A stretch of DNA of 18,507 nt from Chitinophagaceae bacterium (GTDB lineage Bacteria; Bacteroidota; Bacteroidia; Chitinophagales; Chitinophagaceae). This document shows, piece after piece, positions 1 through 7,972 of the stretch. The stretch spans positions 1-18,507 of the forward strand of contig CANHSD010000023.1 in NCBI GenBank assembly GCA_947463105.1. The letters are read 5' to 3'. Below the pieces are notes generated by a model. It made no database searches and was not told the DNA's origin. It was given only the letters and a program-made list of their open reading frames with translations. The position numbers and the translations under genes are program-made. The first letter of the stretch is position 1. Every line of letters begins with the position of its first letter.

Positions 1-1013
1 AAATTGGCCACAACCGCATAGGCATAGTCTTTTCGCTTAGCTGCTTTGAGGGATTTGCCCATGCCATCGATGATTTTTTTTCGTTGATCGGGGTTTTTCA
101 TCCTGGCCCTTAAAGAATCCAGGCCTCCCTCAAGCGCCCAATCAGGAACGGTTACCGCCAGGTTGGTGCTGCTGGCTGTATATGGATATTGATCGATGGT
201 CACATCATAGCCTTGCCTTCTGGCTTCTTCCACCATGCCCAGGGTTTCGGTGGATCGACCCCAGTTGTTTTTTCCCGTCACCTTGAAATGGGATATCTGC
301 ACTGGAATATTGGCTTCTCTGCCAATGGTGAGGGTTTCGTTGATGGCCTCATCAACCCTGGTTCCCTCATAGCGCATGTGTGTGGCGTAAACCCCGCCCT
401 TTGAGGCTGCAACCTTGGCCAGGTCTACAATTTCCTGGGTTGGAGAATACATGCCCGGCAGGTAGATGAGTCCGGTGGACAGTCCTACAGCCCCATCTTC
501 CATGGCTTTCAGCATAAGGCCCTCCATTTTTCTCATCTCTGCTGGGCTTGCCTTGCGGTTGTCCAGGCCCATGCCCAGTCTTCTGATGGTATTGTGTCCG
601 GCCAATGTGGCTACATTGATGGAAGTTGTTGTACTGTCAATCTTTTTCAAAAAAACAGCAATATCATCGGCGGCCCCTCCGCAGTTTCCGGTGACAACGG
701 AAGTAACGCCATCATAAATATAATTATCGGCAGTGGGTCTTTCAAAAACGCCGCCTTCAATATGCGCGTGCACATCAATAAAACCTGGCGAAACAACCAT
801 GTTTCTGGCATCAATCATTTTTGCGTTTGGATATTGGGCAACCAATCCCTTTTTAATGGCAATAATCCGGTTTCCTTTCACGCCTACATCAGCCCGGTAC
901 CAGCTGTTGCCTGTGCCGTCAACAATGCGACCGTTGGTGATGATGAGGTCTAGGCTTTGCTGGGCAAACAAAATTGAAGGCAAGAAAAGTAGAACGAAGA
1001 AAAGTTGTTTCAC
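1..1013 (-). CDS. N-acyl-D-amino-acid deacylase-type amidohydrolase, exported (5' part; C-terminus outside window)
   Basis: The leftward frame from 1013 is open to the window edge and gives about 337 residues. It starts with a signal peptide (hydrophobic residues 3-16, cleavage likely after FAQ). It continues with the amidohydrolase metal motif PGFIDVHAH (about 76-84), VTGNCG (107-112), LAGHN (137-141), GLSTGLIY (178-184), THMRYEG (211-217) and ISHFK (240-244). This order is that of D-aminoacylases and related deacylases, which hydrolyse the amide bond of N-acyl-D-amino acids with metal in a TIM barrel. The usual barrel end and C-terminal part lie beyond position 1. No in-frame ATG is near, so GTG at 1013 (or TTG at 1019) is the start; GTG gives a normal signal peptide. 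It is divergent from the asparaginase-domain gene. The family is well supported; the exact substrate is inferred. Confidence 0.87.
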   Translation of the reverse strand, partial: MKQLFFVLLFLPSILFAQQSLDLIITNGRIVDGTGNSWYRADVGVKGNRIIAIKKGLVAQYPNAKMIDARNMVVSPGFIDVHAHIEGGVFERPTADNYIYDGVTSVVTGNCGGAADDIAVFLKKIDSTTTSINVATLAGHNTIRRLGMGLDNRKASPAEMRKMEGLMLKAMEDGAVGLSTGLIYLPGMYSPTQEIVDLAKVAASKGGVYATHMRYEGTRVDEAINETLTIGREANIPVQISHFKVTGKNNWGRSTETLGMVEEARRQGYDVTIDQYPYTASSTNLAVTVPDWALEGGLDSLRARMKNPDQRKKIIDGMGKSLKAAKRKDYAYAVVAN

Positions 1014-1116
1014 GATCAATGTTTTTATGGGCGAAAAGTTAACCAATTTTTTGAATGCGTGCATATCAGGGTTATTTTGGCAAAGAATGCCTAATTTTCC
1101 AATACCAACAATGATT

Positions 1117-1617
1117 ATGCCGATCAGGATTTTTATCACAGGAGGAACATTTGACAAGGAGTATAACGAGCTCAATGGAGAGCTTTTTTTCAAGGATACC
1201 CATCTCCATGAAATGCTCAGGTTAGGTCGCTCCAAGCTCAAGCTCGACATCACCACCTTGATGATGATAGACAGCCTTGACATGACTGATGCAGACCGGG
1301 AGCGGATTTCTCATGAGTGCACGCATGCAACTGAAGAACGCATCCTCATTACGCATGGAACCGATACCATGGCCATTACAGCATCAGTACTGGCAGAAAA
1401 AGTGAAGGATAAAACCATTGTCATTACTGGTGCCATGGTTCCTTACAAGTTCGGCAGCTCAGATGGGATGTTCAACCTTGGCAGCGCCCTGGCCTTTGTA
1501 CAAACCCTATCCCATGGCGTATATATTGCCATGAACGGGAAAATTTTTGAAGGGAAAAATGTAATGAAAAACAAGTCGACCGGAGAATTTGAAACCATTC
1601 ATCAATCGTCAAAATAA
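1117..1617 (+). CDS. Stand-alone asparaginase N-terminal-domain protein
   Basis: The protein has 166 residues. It shows the L-asparaginase/glutaminase N-domain signatures: TGGT at 8-11, HGTDTM at 80-85 (Thr-Asp pair), ITGAMVP at 103-109, and a Lys near 151 in a VMKN context that fits the catalytic Lys of type II asparaginases. It stops where the C-terminal domain would begin; full asparaginases have about 330 residues. Short proteins made of this domain alone are known in Bacteroidota and proteobacteria, so it is probably complete and not a fragment, but its activity cannot be read from sequence. ATG 1111 is an alternative start two codons upstream; the open frame extending left to 733 is antisense to the deacylase gene and is not coding. 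The next gene starts 4 nt after the stop, which suggests co-transcription. Confidence 0.8.
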   Translation: MPIRIFITGGTFDKEYNELNGELFFKDTHLHEMLRLGRSKLKLDITTLMMIDSLDMTDADRERISHECTHATEERILITHGTDTMAITASVLAEKVKDKTIVITGAMVPYKFGSSDGMFNLGSALAFVQTLSHGVYIAMNGKIFEGKNVMKNKSTGEFETIHQSSK

Positions 1618-1621
1618 AAAC

Positions 1622-2050
1622 ATGAAAAAAATCATCTGCATGCTGCTGCTGGGTACAGGCTTCCTGAATACAAATGCCCAAAGCCCAAAGCTCAAAACAC
1701 CTGAATCAGCTTTTGACTTTTTGGTCAAGGCGCTGGAAAGTGGAAACCGGGCTGACCTTGAAAGAATCACTTCGGATTCATTGTCTTATGGCCATTCCAG
1801 CGGCAAGATTGAAAACAAGACAGAATTCGTTGAAGCTTTTGGCAGCGGAAAATCAGATTTCATCACCATTGATGTGAGCAACAAAAAAATAAAGGTCTCC
1901 GGGAAAAATGCAATCATCACCCACCGCTTGGATGCCAAAACTTTCGACAATGGCAAACCCGGTGAGGCCCATATCAACATCATGCTTGTGCTCAGAAAAG
2001 AAAAGGGTGGATGGAAGCTGCTGGCCAGACAGGCGGTGAAGATTGTTTAG
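1622..2050 (+). CDS. Exported NTF2/SnoaL-like (DUF4440-type) protein
   Basis: The protein has 142 residues. It begins with a signal peptide (KK followed by hydrophobic residues, likely cleaved after NAQ near residue 20). The mature part has the pattern of a small NTF2-like cone fold: an N-terminal helix with FDFLVKALESGN, a YGHSSG segment followed by NKTEFVEAF, then beta strands ending in GGWKLLARQAV. Such DUF4440/SnoaL-like domains are ligand-binding or small catalytic modules, and no specific substrate can be inferred. An upstream in-frame ATG at 1589 lies inside the asparaginase-domain gene and would put charged residues before the signal peptide, so ATG 1622 is preferred. It lies 4 nt after the preceding gene and converges with the sugar dehydrogenase gene. 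No clear terminator is visible in 2051-2121. Confidence 0.75.
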   Translation: MKKIICMLLLGTGFLNTNAQSPKLKTPESAFDFLVKALESGNRADLERITSDSLSYGHSSGKIENKTEFVEAFGSGKSDFITIDVSNKKIKVSGKNAIITHRLDAKTFDNGKPGEAHINIMLVLRKEKGGWKLLARQAVKIV

Positions 2051-2121
2051 TGGGGTTGTAAGTGCCCATCTTTCCAAAACAGTTTAAAATTTGGCTGTAA
2101 CTGATACAGTGACGCGCTTTC

Positions 2122-3273
2122 TTATTGTGCACTGATCTTGAGAATGCGACCCGGACCCTCAAGAGACACATAAACCGAGCCATCTGGAGCCTGTGCAACA
2201 TGACGCACCCTTCCCTTGATGCCATCAATTGTTCCGGCGGCGCTGATGGTTGAACCATTCACAGTCAACCGATGAAGTTGTTGCGAAGCAAGTCCACCAG
2301 CCAAAAGACTTCCCTTCCATCCTTTGAAAGAATTGTGTGTGATGAATGCCATTCCTGCTACACCGATTGATGGTGTCCAGGAAAATGAAGGCTCTGCGAT
2401 TCCGGATGCAGTATGCCCTTGTGAAATGATTGCATTATCGTAATTTATTCCCAGCGAATAAGAAGGCCAGCCGTAATTGGCCCCGGAGGTGATGATATTG
2501 ATCTCATCCCCGCCTTTGGGTCCATGCTCGGATTCCCAGACAGCACCAGTGGACGGATGAATGATCATTCCCTGTGGGTTACGGATACCATAGGCAAAAA
2601 TTGTACTGGCAGAAGTTTGTCCGGGCAACACAGGATTGTCGGTAGGAATACCTCCTGAAGCATTGATGCGGTGGATCTTTCCCCAAGGGGAAGCCGTATT
2701 GGAGGAATTCCGGTTGCTTGCCGCAGGCCCTCCATAACTACCTGTTCCTCCTTCTCCAACTGATATATACAGCATGCGCTTGGCATCAAATGCTAAACGC
2801 GATCCATAATGACCATTCCAGGTATTGCCACCACCTGTCTGAAAAACAGTTTCTATACTTTGAACTGCATTGCCTGCAATTTTGAACCGAATGACGCGAA
2901 GCTCTCCACTGCCATTGGTTGCATTGGCTGCATAACTGGCATAGACCCAACCATTGCTGGTATAATCAGGATGCACACGAACATCCATCAATCCGCCCTG
3001 ACCACTGCTACGCACAGCTGGAAAGCCAGTTAATTCAGTTACAGCACCACCTGTGCTTCGATAAATTTTACCGCGCTTTTCAGTGAAGAGCATATCCCCG
3101 TTGGGAAGGAAGTCAAATCCCCAGATGATCTCATAACCGGTGAGTACGATGCTGATCGTGACCTGAGGAGGCGTGGTATCCTCAACAGGTATTGAGGGCG
3201 TGCGTTTGGCGCAAGCTGATATTGCAACAATCAGTAAACTGCATATCGTAAATCGTTTCAAGGTGTTTAACAT
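2122..3273 (-). CDS. PQQ-dependent sugar dehydrogenase (glucose/sorbosone dehydrogenase family), lipoprotein
   Basis: The protein has 383 residues. It has a lipoprotein signal peptide with lipobox ISAC and Cys at about 21. The rest is a six-bladed beta-propeller of the soluble aldose sugar dehydrogenase type: WGFDFLPNGDMLFTEKRG (about 51-68), GQGGLMDVRVHPDY (91-104), NGHYGSRLAF (153-162, with the likely catalytic His 155), YGIRNPQGM (228-236, with the likely PQQ-binding Arg 231), EHGPKGGDEIN (249-259) and GANYGWP (264-270). Members oxidise aldoses with pyrroloquinoline quinone outside the cytoplasmic membrane. A TTG three codons upstream is a possible start, but ATG 3273 gives a normal lipoprotein leader. 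It is a single leftward gene, divergent from the DinB-like gene. Confidence 0.9.
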   Translation of the reverse strand: MLNTLKRFTICSLLIVAISACAKRTPSIPVEDTTPPQVTISIVLTGYEIIWGFDFLPNGDMLFTEKRGKIYRSTGGAVTELTGFPAVRSSGQGGLMDVRVHPDYTSNGWVYASYAANATNGSGELRVIRFKIAGNAVQSIETVFQTGGGNTWNGHYGSRLAFDAKRMLYISVGEGGTGSYGGPAASNRNSSNTASPWGKIHRINASGGIPTDNPVLPGQTSASTIFAYGIRNPQGMIIHPSTGAVWESEHGPKGGDEINIITSGANYGWPSYSLGINYDNAIISQGHTASGIAEPSFSWTPSIGVAGMAFITHNSFKGWKGSLLAGGLASQQLHRLTVNGSTISAAGTIDGIKGRVRHVAQAPDGSVYVSLEGPGRILKISAQ

Positions 3274-3301
3274 AAGTTGCAATTGATTGTGAATGATAGA
3301 T

Positions 3302-3332
3302 TAAAAATAAATTTTCCAAAGCACCTGAGCAA
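3302..3332 (-). promoter_or_regulatory. Promoter of the PQQ sugar dehydrogenase gene
   Basis: On the minus strand there is TTG (3332-3330), 20 nt, then TATTTTTA (3309-3302). This fits the Bacteroidota -33 TTG / -7 TAnnTTTG pattern with one mismatch at the last base. The -7 box lies 28 nt from the ATG. It was assigned by pattern only. Confidence 0.5.
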
Positions 3333-3359
3333 ATGATACTGATGTTTTAACTTACTAAA

Positions 3360-3884
3360 ATGAAAATCATTCTTGTTATCATATTATTTGCCTTCCCTTT
3401 TGCAGGAATTGCACAAAGCAACCAGATGCTCATTGAAAGTCACTTGGTGAAATTTAAAAATGCCAAAACATATACTTTGGCGATTGCTGAAAAATTGGGT
3501 GAAGATAAACTTGATTTCAAACCTGTAAAAGAAGAAATGAGTTTCAAAGAACAACTTGTACATGTTGGAGAAAATATTTACTGGCTCAGCTCAGCTTATA
3601 TCAAAGAGGAAGCAAATCCGATAAAGGCCAATAAAAATCGGGCAAATGAAATGAACAAAGAACAGGTGCTTGATTTTGTAGGTAGAGCATACGATTATGC
3701 ACTGAAGGCAATGACTGCATTAGATGAAGAATCACTATCAAAAACATTTAACTGGAGTGGCGGCAAGATGAATAAATTTCAATTTTTAAAACTGATTCAG
3801 GATCATCAGTCGCATCATGTAGGACAACTGATTGTTTACCTGAGGTTAAATGGAATAGCTCCGCCAAAGTATATTGGATGGTAA
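3360..3884 (+). CDS. DinB/YfiT-like four-helix protein with signal peptide
   Basis: The protein has 174 residues. It begins with a clear signal peptide (MKIIL followed by hydrophobic residues, cleavage likely after IAQ near 19). The mature part has the DinB-like layout: an N-terminal helix, FKEQLVHVGENIYWL (about 62-76) with His 68, and DHQSHHVGQLIVYLR (148-162) with His 149 and His 153. These three histidines are in the positions that form the metal site of the DinB/YfiT superfamily. Most relatives are cytoplasmic and act in thiol or damage response, or have no known role; an exported version is less common. Start ATG 3360 is the only one that keeps the signal peptide. No ribosome binding site is seen, which is normal for this phylum. 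Base composition is AT-rich like the following block. Confidence 0.8.
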   Translation: MKIILVIILFAFPFAGIAQSNQMLIESHLVKFKNAKTYTLAIAEKLGEDKLDFKPVKEEMSFKEQLVHVGENIYWLSSAYIKEEANPIKANKNRANEMNKEQVLDFVGRAYDYALKAMTALDEESLSKTFNWSGGKMNKFQFLKLIQDHQSHHVGQLIVYLRLNGIAPPKYIGW

Positions 3885-4015
3885 AAGCAAATAAAATTAT
3901 ATTGATAAAAATGGAATGAAGGCTGAAAAATTGTTCACCTTTCTGAGTAGTCTTTTACACAATAATTTATGGTCCGGTAAGCCAAGACAAAATAGTTGTT
4001 GTACTAAAACACAAA

Positions 4016-5215
4016 CTAAGTCTCCGGGAATGGGTCTTTATAATTTTTAGCATCTGATAAAGTATAAAATTCACTGTCCTTGATAAGGCATGCTTCAAGT
4101 TGAAGTGTTATTGCAATTCTATCAATTTCCTGGCCAATAAATACAAGTTCATTCATTCGGTCACCCCACTTCTTGGACCATTTTGATTCTATTGTTGCTT
4201 TATTGTCTACAAAAGAAGCATACCTGATTCTTTCATTATAAGGCATACTATCCCACCAAACGCCAGCTCGTTCTATTCTTAAAGAACCGCCTGCTTGTGA
4301 AAAGTTTATTGCATCATCCGGACGTGAAGCAAGCCAGAAAAGGCCTTTTGCCCTAATCAGATTACTTGGGTATTCAACATTGAGATATTGCCAAAACCTT
4401 TCAGGATGGAAAGGCTTTTGATTTCTAAAAACAAAAGAGCTGATCCCATATTCTTCGGTTTCAGGTGTATGAACGCCTTTCTCTAATTCCTTTTGCCAAC
4501 CTGCACTGTTCTGTGCTTCTTCAAAATCAAACAAACCTGTATTTAAAATTGACGTAGATTCAATTCTCCCAAATTCAGCATTGATTATTCTTGCCCCAGG
4601 ATTAAGTTTATGCAAGACAGACTTTAGCATGTTTAATTGATCGGTATTCACCAAATCTGTTTTGTTCAATATTATCACATTTGCAAATTCAACTTGATCT
4701 GTCAGAAGATTGACTATTGTTCTATAATCGCCATCGATATTAGTCAATTTCCTATCTTGCAAAAGTTCATTGGTACCAAAATCTATGAAAAAACTAAAAG
4801 CATCAACAACAGTTACCATGGTGTCGATATAGCTAAACCTTGACAAGTCTATACCATTGTTTTCATCAACAAAAGAAAATGTCTGAGCAACAGGAACAGG
4901 CTCACTAATTCCAGTACTTTCAATCAACAAATAGTCAAAACGATTTTCTTTCGCTAACTTCTCAACCTCTATCATCAGGTCTTCTCGTAGTGTACAACAG
5001 ATGCAACCATTACTCAATTCTACCAACTTCTCTTCAGTTCGGGAAAGAACATTTTGTTCATTAACCAATCTTGCATCTACATTTATTTCACTCATGTCAT
5101 TTACAATAACCGCAACTTTAAGCCCCTCTTTGTTATTTAAAATATGGTTCAATAATGTAGTTTTACCAGCGCCTAAAAAACCGCTCAAAACAGTAACAGG
5201 AAGTCTGTTTTCCAT
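4016..5215 (-). CDS. COG0523/CobW-family GTPase, putative (zinc) metallochaperone
   Basis: The protein has 399 residues. Its N-terminal G3E GTPase domain has Walker A GFLGAGKTT (12-20), the metal-binding CICC at 71-74 in NGCICCTLREDL, ESTGISEP (99-106, switch/Walker B region) and NKTD (184-187, guanine specificity). A CobW C-terminal domain follows (about 255-380). Proteins of this family move zinc, cobalt or other metals to target proteins using GTP, and the subgroup with this motif and length resembles ZigA/YeiR-type zinc chaperones. The gene is last in the leftward ABC unit, 47 nt after the second permease, with no convincing promoter or terminator in the gap. The context suggests it answers the same metal signal as the transporter. 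Metal identity is inferred. Confidence 0.88.
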   Translation of the reverse strand: MENRLPVTVLSGFLGAGKTTLLNHILNNKEGLKVAVIVNDMSEINVDARLVNEQNVLSRTEEKLVELSNGCICCTLREDLMIEVEKLAKENRFDYLLIESTGISEPVPVAQTFSFVDENNGIDLSRFSYIDTMVTVVDAFSFFIDFGTNELLQDRKLTNIDGDYRTIVNLLTDQVEFANVIILNKTDLVNTDQLNMLKSVLHKLNPGARIINAEFGRIESTSILNTGLFDFEEAQNSAGWQKELEKGVHTPETEEYGISSFVFRNQKPFHPERFWQYLNVEYPSNLIRAKGLFWLASRPDDAINFSQAGGSLRIERAGVWWDSMPYNERIRYASFVDNKATIESKWSKKWGDRMNELVFIGQEIDRIAITLQLEACLIKDSEFYTLSDAKNYKDPFPET

Positions 5216-5262
5216 AAAACATTATTATTAAGAATTATAAGCAATTATCAAATACAAAAGAA

Positions 5263-6546
5263 TTAATCAGCTGATGGCACAAAAACCGGTATGCTATCAA
5301 AGTCGCTTCTTTTAAAAGTTTGATTTGAAAATATTTTGAGATAAAAAAACTCCTTTAACTCGCCATGATATGATCTAATTGCATCTTGATAAGTGAGGTA
5401 AGCATGTATATCAGTCTTGGAAATTTTATTCAACGACCGTTGAACTAACATGACTGGATTTACAAAGCTTATTGAACTGACAATTCGTGCTCTATTTAAT
5501 ATATCACTCTTGTTTTTGACAAAGTATGGTTCAAGTATTTGATCGTAATTATCAAACTGCGCGAGCATGTATTTATCCCTCCAATTATATGAGGTGTCAG
5601 ATATATACGCTGGATATTTTTGCCCAAATTGCTCTGCTATTTGAAACCTGTATCGCGGATCATCATACCGCTTCCAAATCTCTTCGTATTCATGACGAAT
5701 CGCCTGTGTTAAATCGCTTTTTGAAGAAGAAGGGTATTTAGCACTTATAAAAATATTTACACCAGTAGGAACCAATACAACTAATAAAAGCCAAACAGCA
5801 AGCAGTGTTATTGCAACATTTGAGGAAGATTCAATAAAGAAATTAACAATAAACAATACAAGACCCCAAAATAATATATAACAAAACACAATAAACCCCC
5901 ATTTAAATATGCTATTATTCAATGGAATCTTGACCAACACCGCAGCGGAGGCTATTAAGAAAAATGTAAGTAATAATGCGATAAGTATTCTGAAAAATAC
6001 TTTATAGATAAGTAATTTCATTTCTGTAATTGGAAATGATAGCATTACCGATAGTATTCCAGCTTCTTTTTCGCTAGCAAGTAAATTGTATCCAAGCGCT
6101 ATCATAAACAACGGAAGCAGTTGAATCAAGACGAATGTCAAATCGATATTTCCAACCATTAACTTTTCTGGATTAGTTGGCTGTGCTATTAATATCTGTC
6201 TACTTAACGCAGAATATTTTAGATCGATAAAGTAGGGCAATAGATCAGTTTGGCCTATTGAAAGTGCAGCCAACGATGTAGGCTTATTGTATACCAACCT
6301 AGACAATCGATTTCCTACAACATTAGGCAGCGTATCCTGATCAATTGTGCTTTTTAATTTTTCAAATTTTTCAGTACTCAGGGCTTTTGCTTTTTCAATT
6401 GTATTAATTTGTTCATTTATGACTGTTTTACCTACAAATATTGAATAGCTGCCAATGATAATAAAGAATACTGCCGAGTATTTAAAAATACTACTCCTAA
6501 ATAATACTTTTAATTCTAAGCATAAAATCGATCTAAATACTTTCAT
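5263..6546 (-). CDS. ABC-2 type permease with extracytoplasmic domains (DUF3526-like), second subunit
   Basis: The protein has 427 residues. Membrane segments are visible at about 22-39, 136-156, 179-205, 215-238 and 245-266. Two long hydrophilic stretches (about 40-130 and 267-427) are predicted to face the periplasm. The segment ALGYNLLASEKEAGILSVML (150-169) is the conserved ABC-2 cytoplasmic region and matches NLVTQEKEGKTLRLVL in the sister permease. Unlike the sister, the protein ends right after the second soluble region (IPVFVPSAD) with no final membrane helix, so its C-terminus should be outside. ATG 6546 begins 1 nt after the previous stop; an ATG at 6567 would give seven extra residues and a 20-nt overlap. 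It forms one unit with the ATPase and the first permease. The substrate is unknown. Confidence 0.83.
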   Translation of the reverse strand: MKVFRSILCLELKVLFRSSIFKYSAVFFIIIGSYSIFVGKTVINEQINTIEKAKALSTEKFEKLKSTIDQDTLPNVVGNRLSRLVYNKPTSLAALSIGQTDLLPYFIDLKYSALSRQILIAQPTNPEKLMVGNIDLTFVLIQLLPLFMIALGYNLLASEKEAGILSVMLSFPITEMKLLIYKVFFRILIALLLTFFLIASAAVLVKIPLNNSIFKWGFIVFCYILFWGLVLFIVNFFIESSSNVAITLLAVWLLLVVLVPTGVNIFISAKYPSSSKSDLTQAIRHEYEEIWKRYDDPRYRFQIAEQFGQKYPAYISDTSYNWRDKYMLAQFDNYDQILEPYFVKNKSDILNRARIVSSISFVNPVMLVQRSLNKISKTDIHAYLTYQDAIRSYHGELKEFFYLKIFSNQTFKRSDFDSIPVFVPSAD

Positions 6547-6547
6547 T

Positions 6548-7972
6548 TTAAATATTCTTTTGATCATTTAATCTACTCACCAAAATAAAAATGATGCCAA
6601 TCCAGATTATAAAAGATAAAACAGCGATGAGACTATTTTTCAAGACAGTAGATACTGTAATCGCTTGAAATTGAAAATCAGGAATACTTTTATAAATGTC
6701 TTTACCAACCTTCTTGTCCCATTGGCCCGTTAATGAAAAGTCACGCAAGTAATTGTTCAGGAATTCTACCATCCGAAAACGATAAACTTCCGCTTGTCGA
6801 TCAAATTCTATTGTATTTAGCATGTCAGTTCCAGAAAGTGCCATAGAAATATTTCTTACAGCTAAGTATGGATTTATCAATGAAGCATACGCAGATACTA
6901 AATTTTGTTTTTGATACGCCTGCTTTAAATTATTGAAATGCTTATTGTAAATCATGGAAGAATATTTTTCTCCCTCTTGCATTGCAACCGCATTAAAGTT
7001 GATTGGCAACTCTTCAACAGCCTTCGCCTTGTAGGCCAATAAAATGCTATCCTTTAACCTTTCAAATCTTTTGTCATAAGGATTATGTCCGTCTATTCCA
7101 TTTTCTTCATCTTTAGCAATTGCTTGCCGAAATTCAAAAGCAGAGGGTGCTTCATTTAGCGATACCCCTAGATTCGCTGAAACTTTGGGAATCAATAAGC
7201 AAATCATAATCCACAATCCCAGCAATGAAAGCAATGCATCTCTGGATGATTTTGATATGCTGGAAACATAAATTGAAATAGCAGAAATTAGAAAGAAATA
7301 TAGAAAGTAAAACAAGCTGATCAGCGTAAGTCTTTGATAAAAATCTTTTTGGCCATCCAGATCAATATTCAATTTACCAACAAAAATAAGTACGAGAAGA
7401 GTAGGCAACACAAGAATTATTATAGCAGTAAACAAGCCTAGTATTTTTCCCCACGCAACTTCCCTCAATGCAATACCCTGGCTCAGAACAAGCCTTAGTG
7501 TTTTTCCTTCTTTTTCTTGTGTCACTAAATTAAATCCAAGGAAAATGATCATTAGCGGAATTAAAACCTGGAGAATAAATGCAAGCGACATTTCTCCAAA
7601 TCGTATATTTGAAGAACTTTCCGAAGCAACAGAAAATTTTGAATCATTTTGTCGGTGTGCCTCCAGAAAAATACTATTTCCTACATAAGTATCAACGCCG
7701 TAGTCAAAAAATGAAAGAATTGATTTAGGCCTATAGACAAATGTTCCATAGTGTGCTGCAGCATGTGGATTTTTCTCTTCTTGATTTAACCAAGAAGATC
7801 TCACTTCCTGTTGAGCCAATTGTCTCTCCCTTTTGATGCTTTGATATGATGTATGGCCGCCAATAGCGGAAAGCAGAATCAAGATAAGCGCCAAAACGCA
7901 GAACACCCTGAATCTCATCCCTTTTACAAGTAAGCGAAATTCATTTTTTGCAATTAAACCAACGTTTTTCAT
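6548..7972 (-). CDS. ABC-2 type permease with extracytoplasmic domains (DUF3526-like), first subunit
   Basis: The protein has 474 residues. Predicted helices lie at about 23-40, 129-150, 176-198, 215-238, 246-263 and 445-466. Soluble regions at 41-128 and 264-444 are likely periplasmic. The cytoplasmic loop after helix 2 carries TQEKEGKTLRLVLSQG, the usual ABC-2 permease motif that contacts the ATPase. The overall pattern is that of DUF3526-type, NosY/GldF-like permeases found in pairs in Bacteroidota. The ATG overlaps the stop of the ATPase gene by 4 nt (ATGA), so translation is probably coupled, and the next permease starts 1 nt after its stop. It is likely one half of a heterodimeric channel; the transported substrate cannot be told from sequence. 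Confidence 0.85.
   Translation of the reverse strand: MKNVGLIAKNEFRLLVKGMRFRVFCVLALILILLSAIGGHTSYQSIKRERQLAQQEVRSSWLNQEEKNPHAAAHYGTFVYRPKSILSFFDYGVDTYVGNSIFLEAHRQNDSKFSVASESSSNIRFGEMSLAFILQVLIPLMIIFLGFNLVTQEKEGKTLRLVLSQGIALREVAWGKILGLFTAIIILVLPTLLVLIFVGKLNIDLDGQKDFYQRLTLISLFYFLYFFLISAISIYVSSISKSSRDALLSLLGLWIMICLLIPKVSANLGVSLNEAPSAFEFRQAIAKDEENGIDGHNPYDKRFERLKDSILLAYKAKAVEELPINFNAVAMQEGEKYSSMIYNKHFNNLKQAYQKQNLVSAYASLINPYLAVRNISMALSGTDMLNTIEFDRQAEVYRFRMVEFLNNYLRDFSLTGQWDKKVGKDIYKSIPDFQFQAITVSTVLKNSLIAVLSFIIWIGIIFILVSRLNDQKNI

Noticed and set aside
733..1110. N-terminal extension of the asparaginase-domain frame
   Set aside because: This part is antisense to the deacylase gene and crosses its promoter region; the conserved domain starts only at about 1117.
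2051..2121. Terminator between the converging NTF2-like and sugar dehydrogenase genes
   Set aside because: Only a 4-bp CTGT/ACAG pairing without a T-run is visible.
5216..5262. Separate promoter for the COG0523 gene
   Set aside because: The gap is AT-rich but has only an imperfect TGTATTTG and no -33 partner or palindrome, so co-transcription with the ABC genes is the simpler reading.
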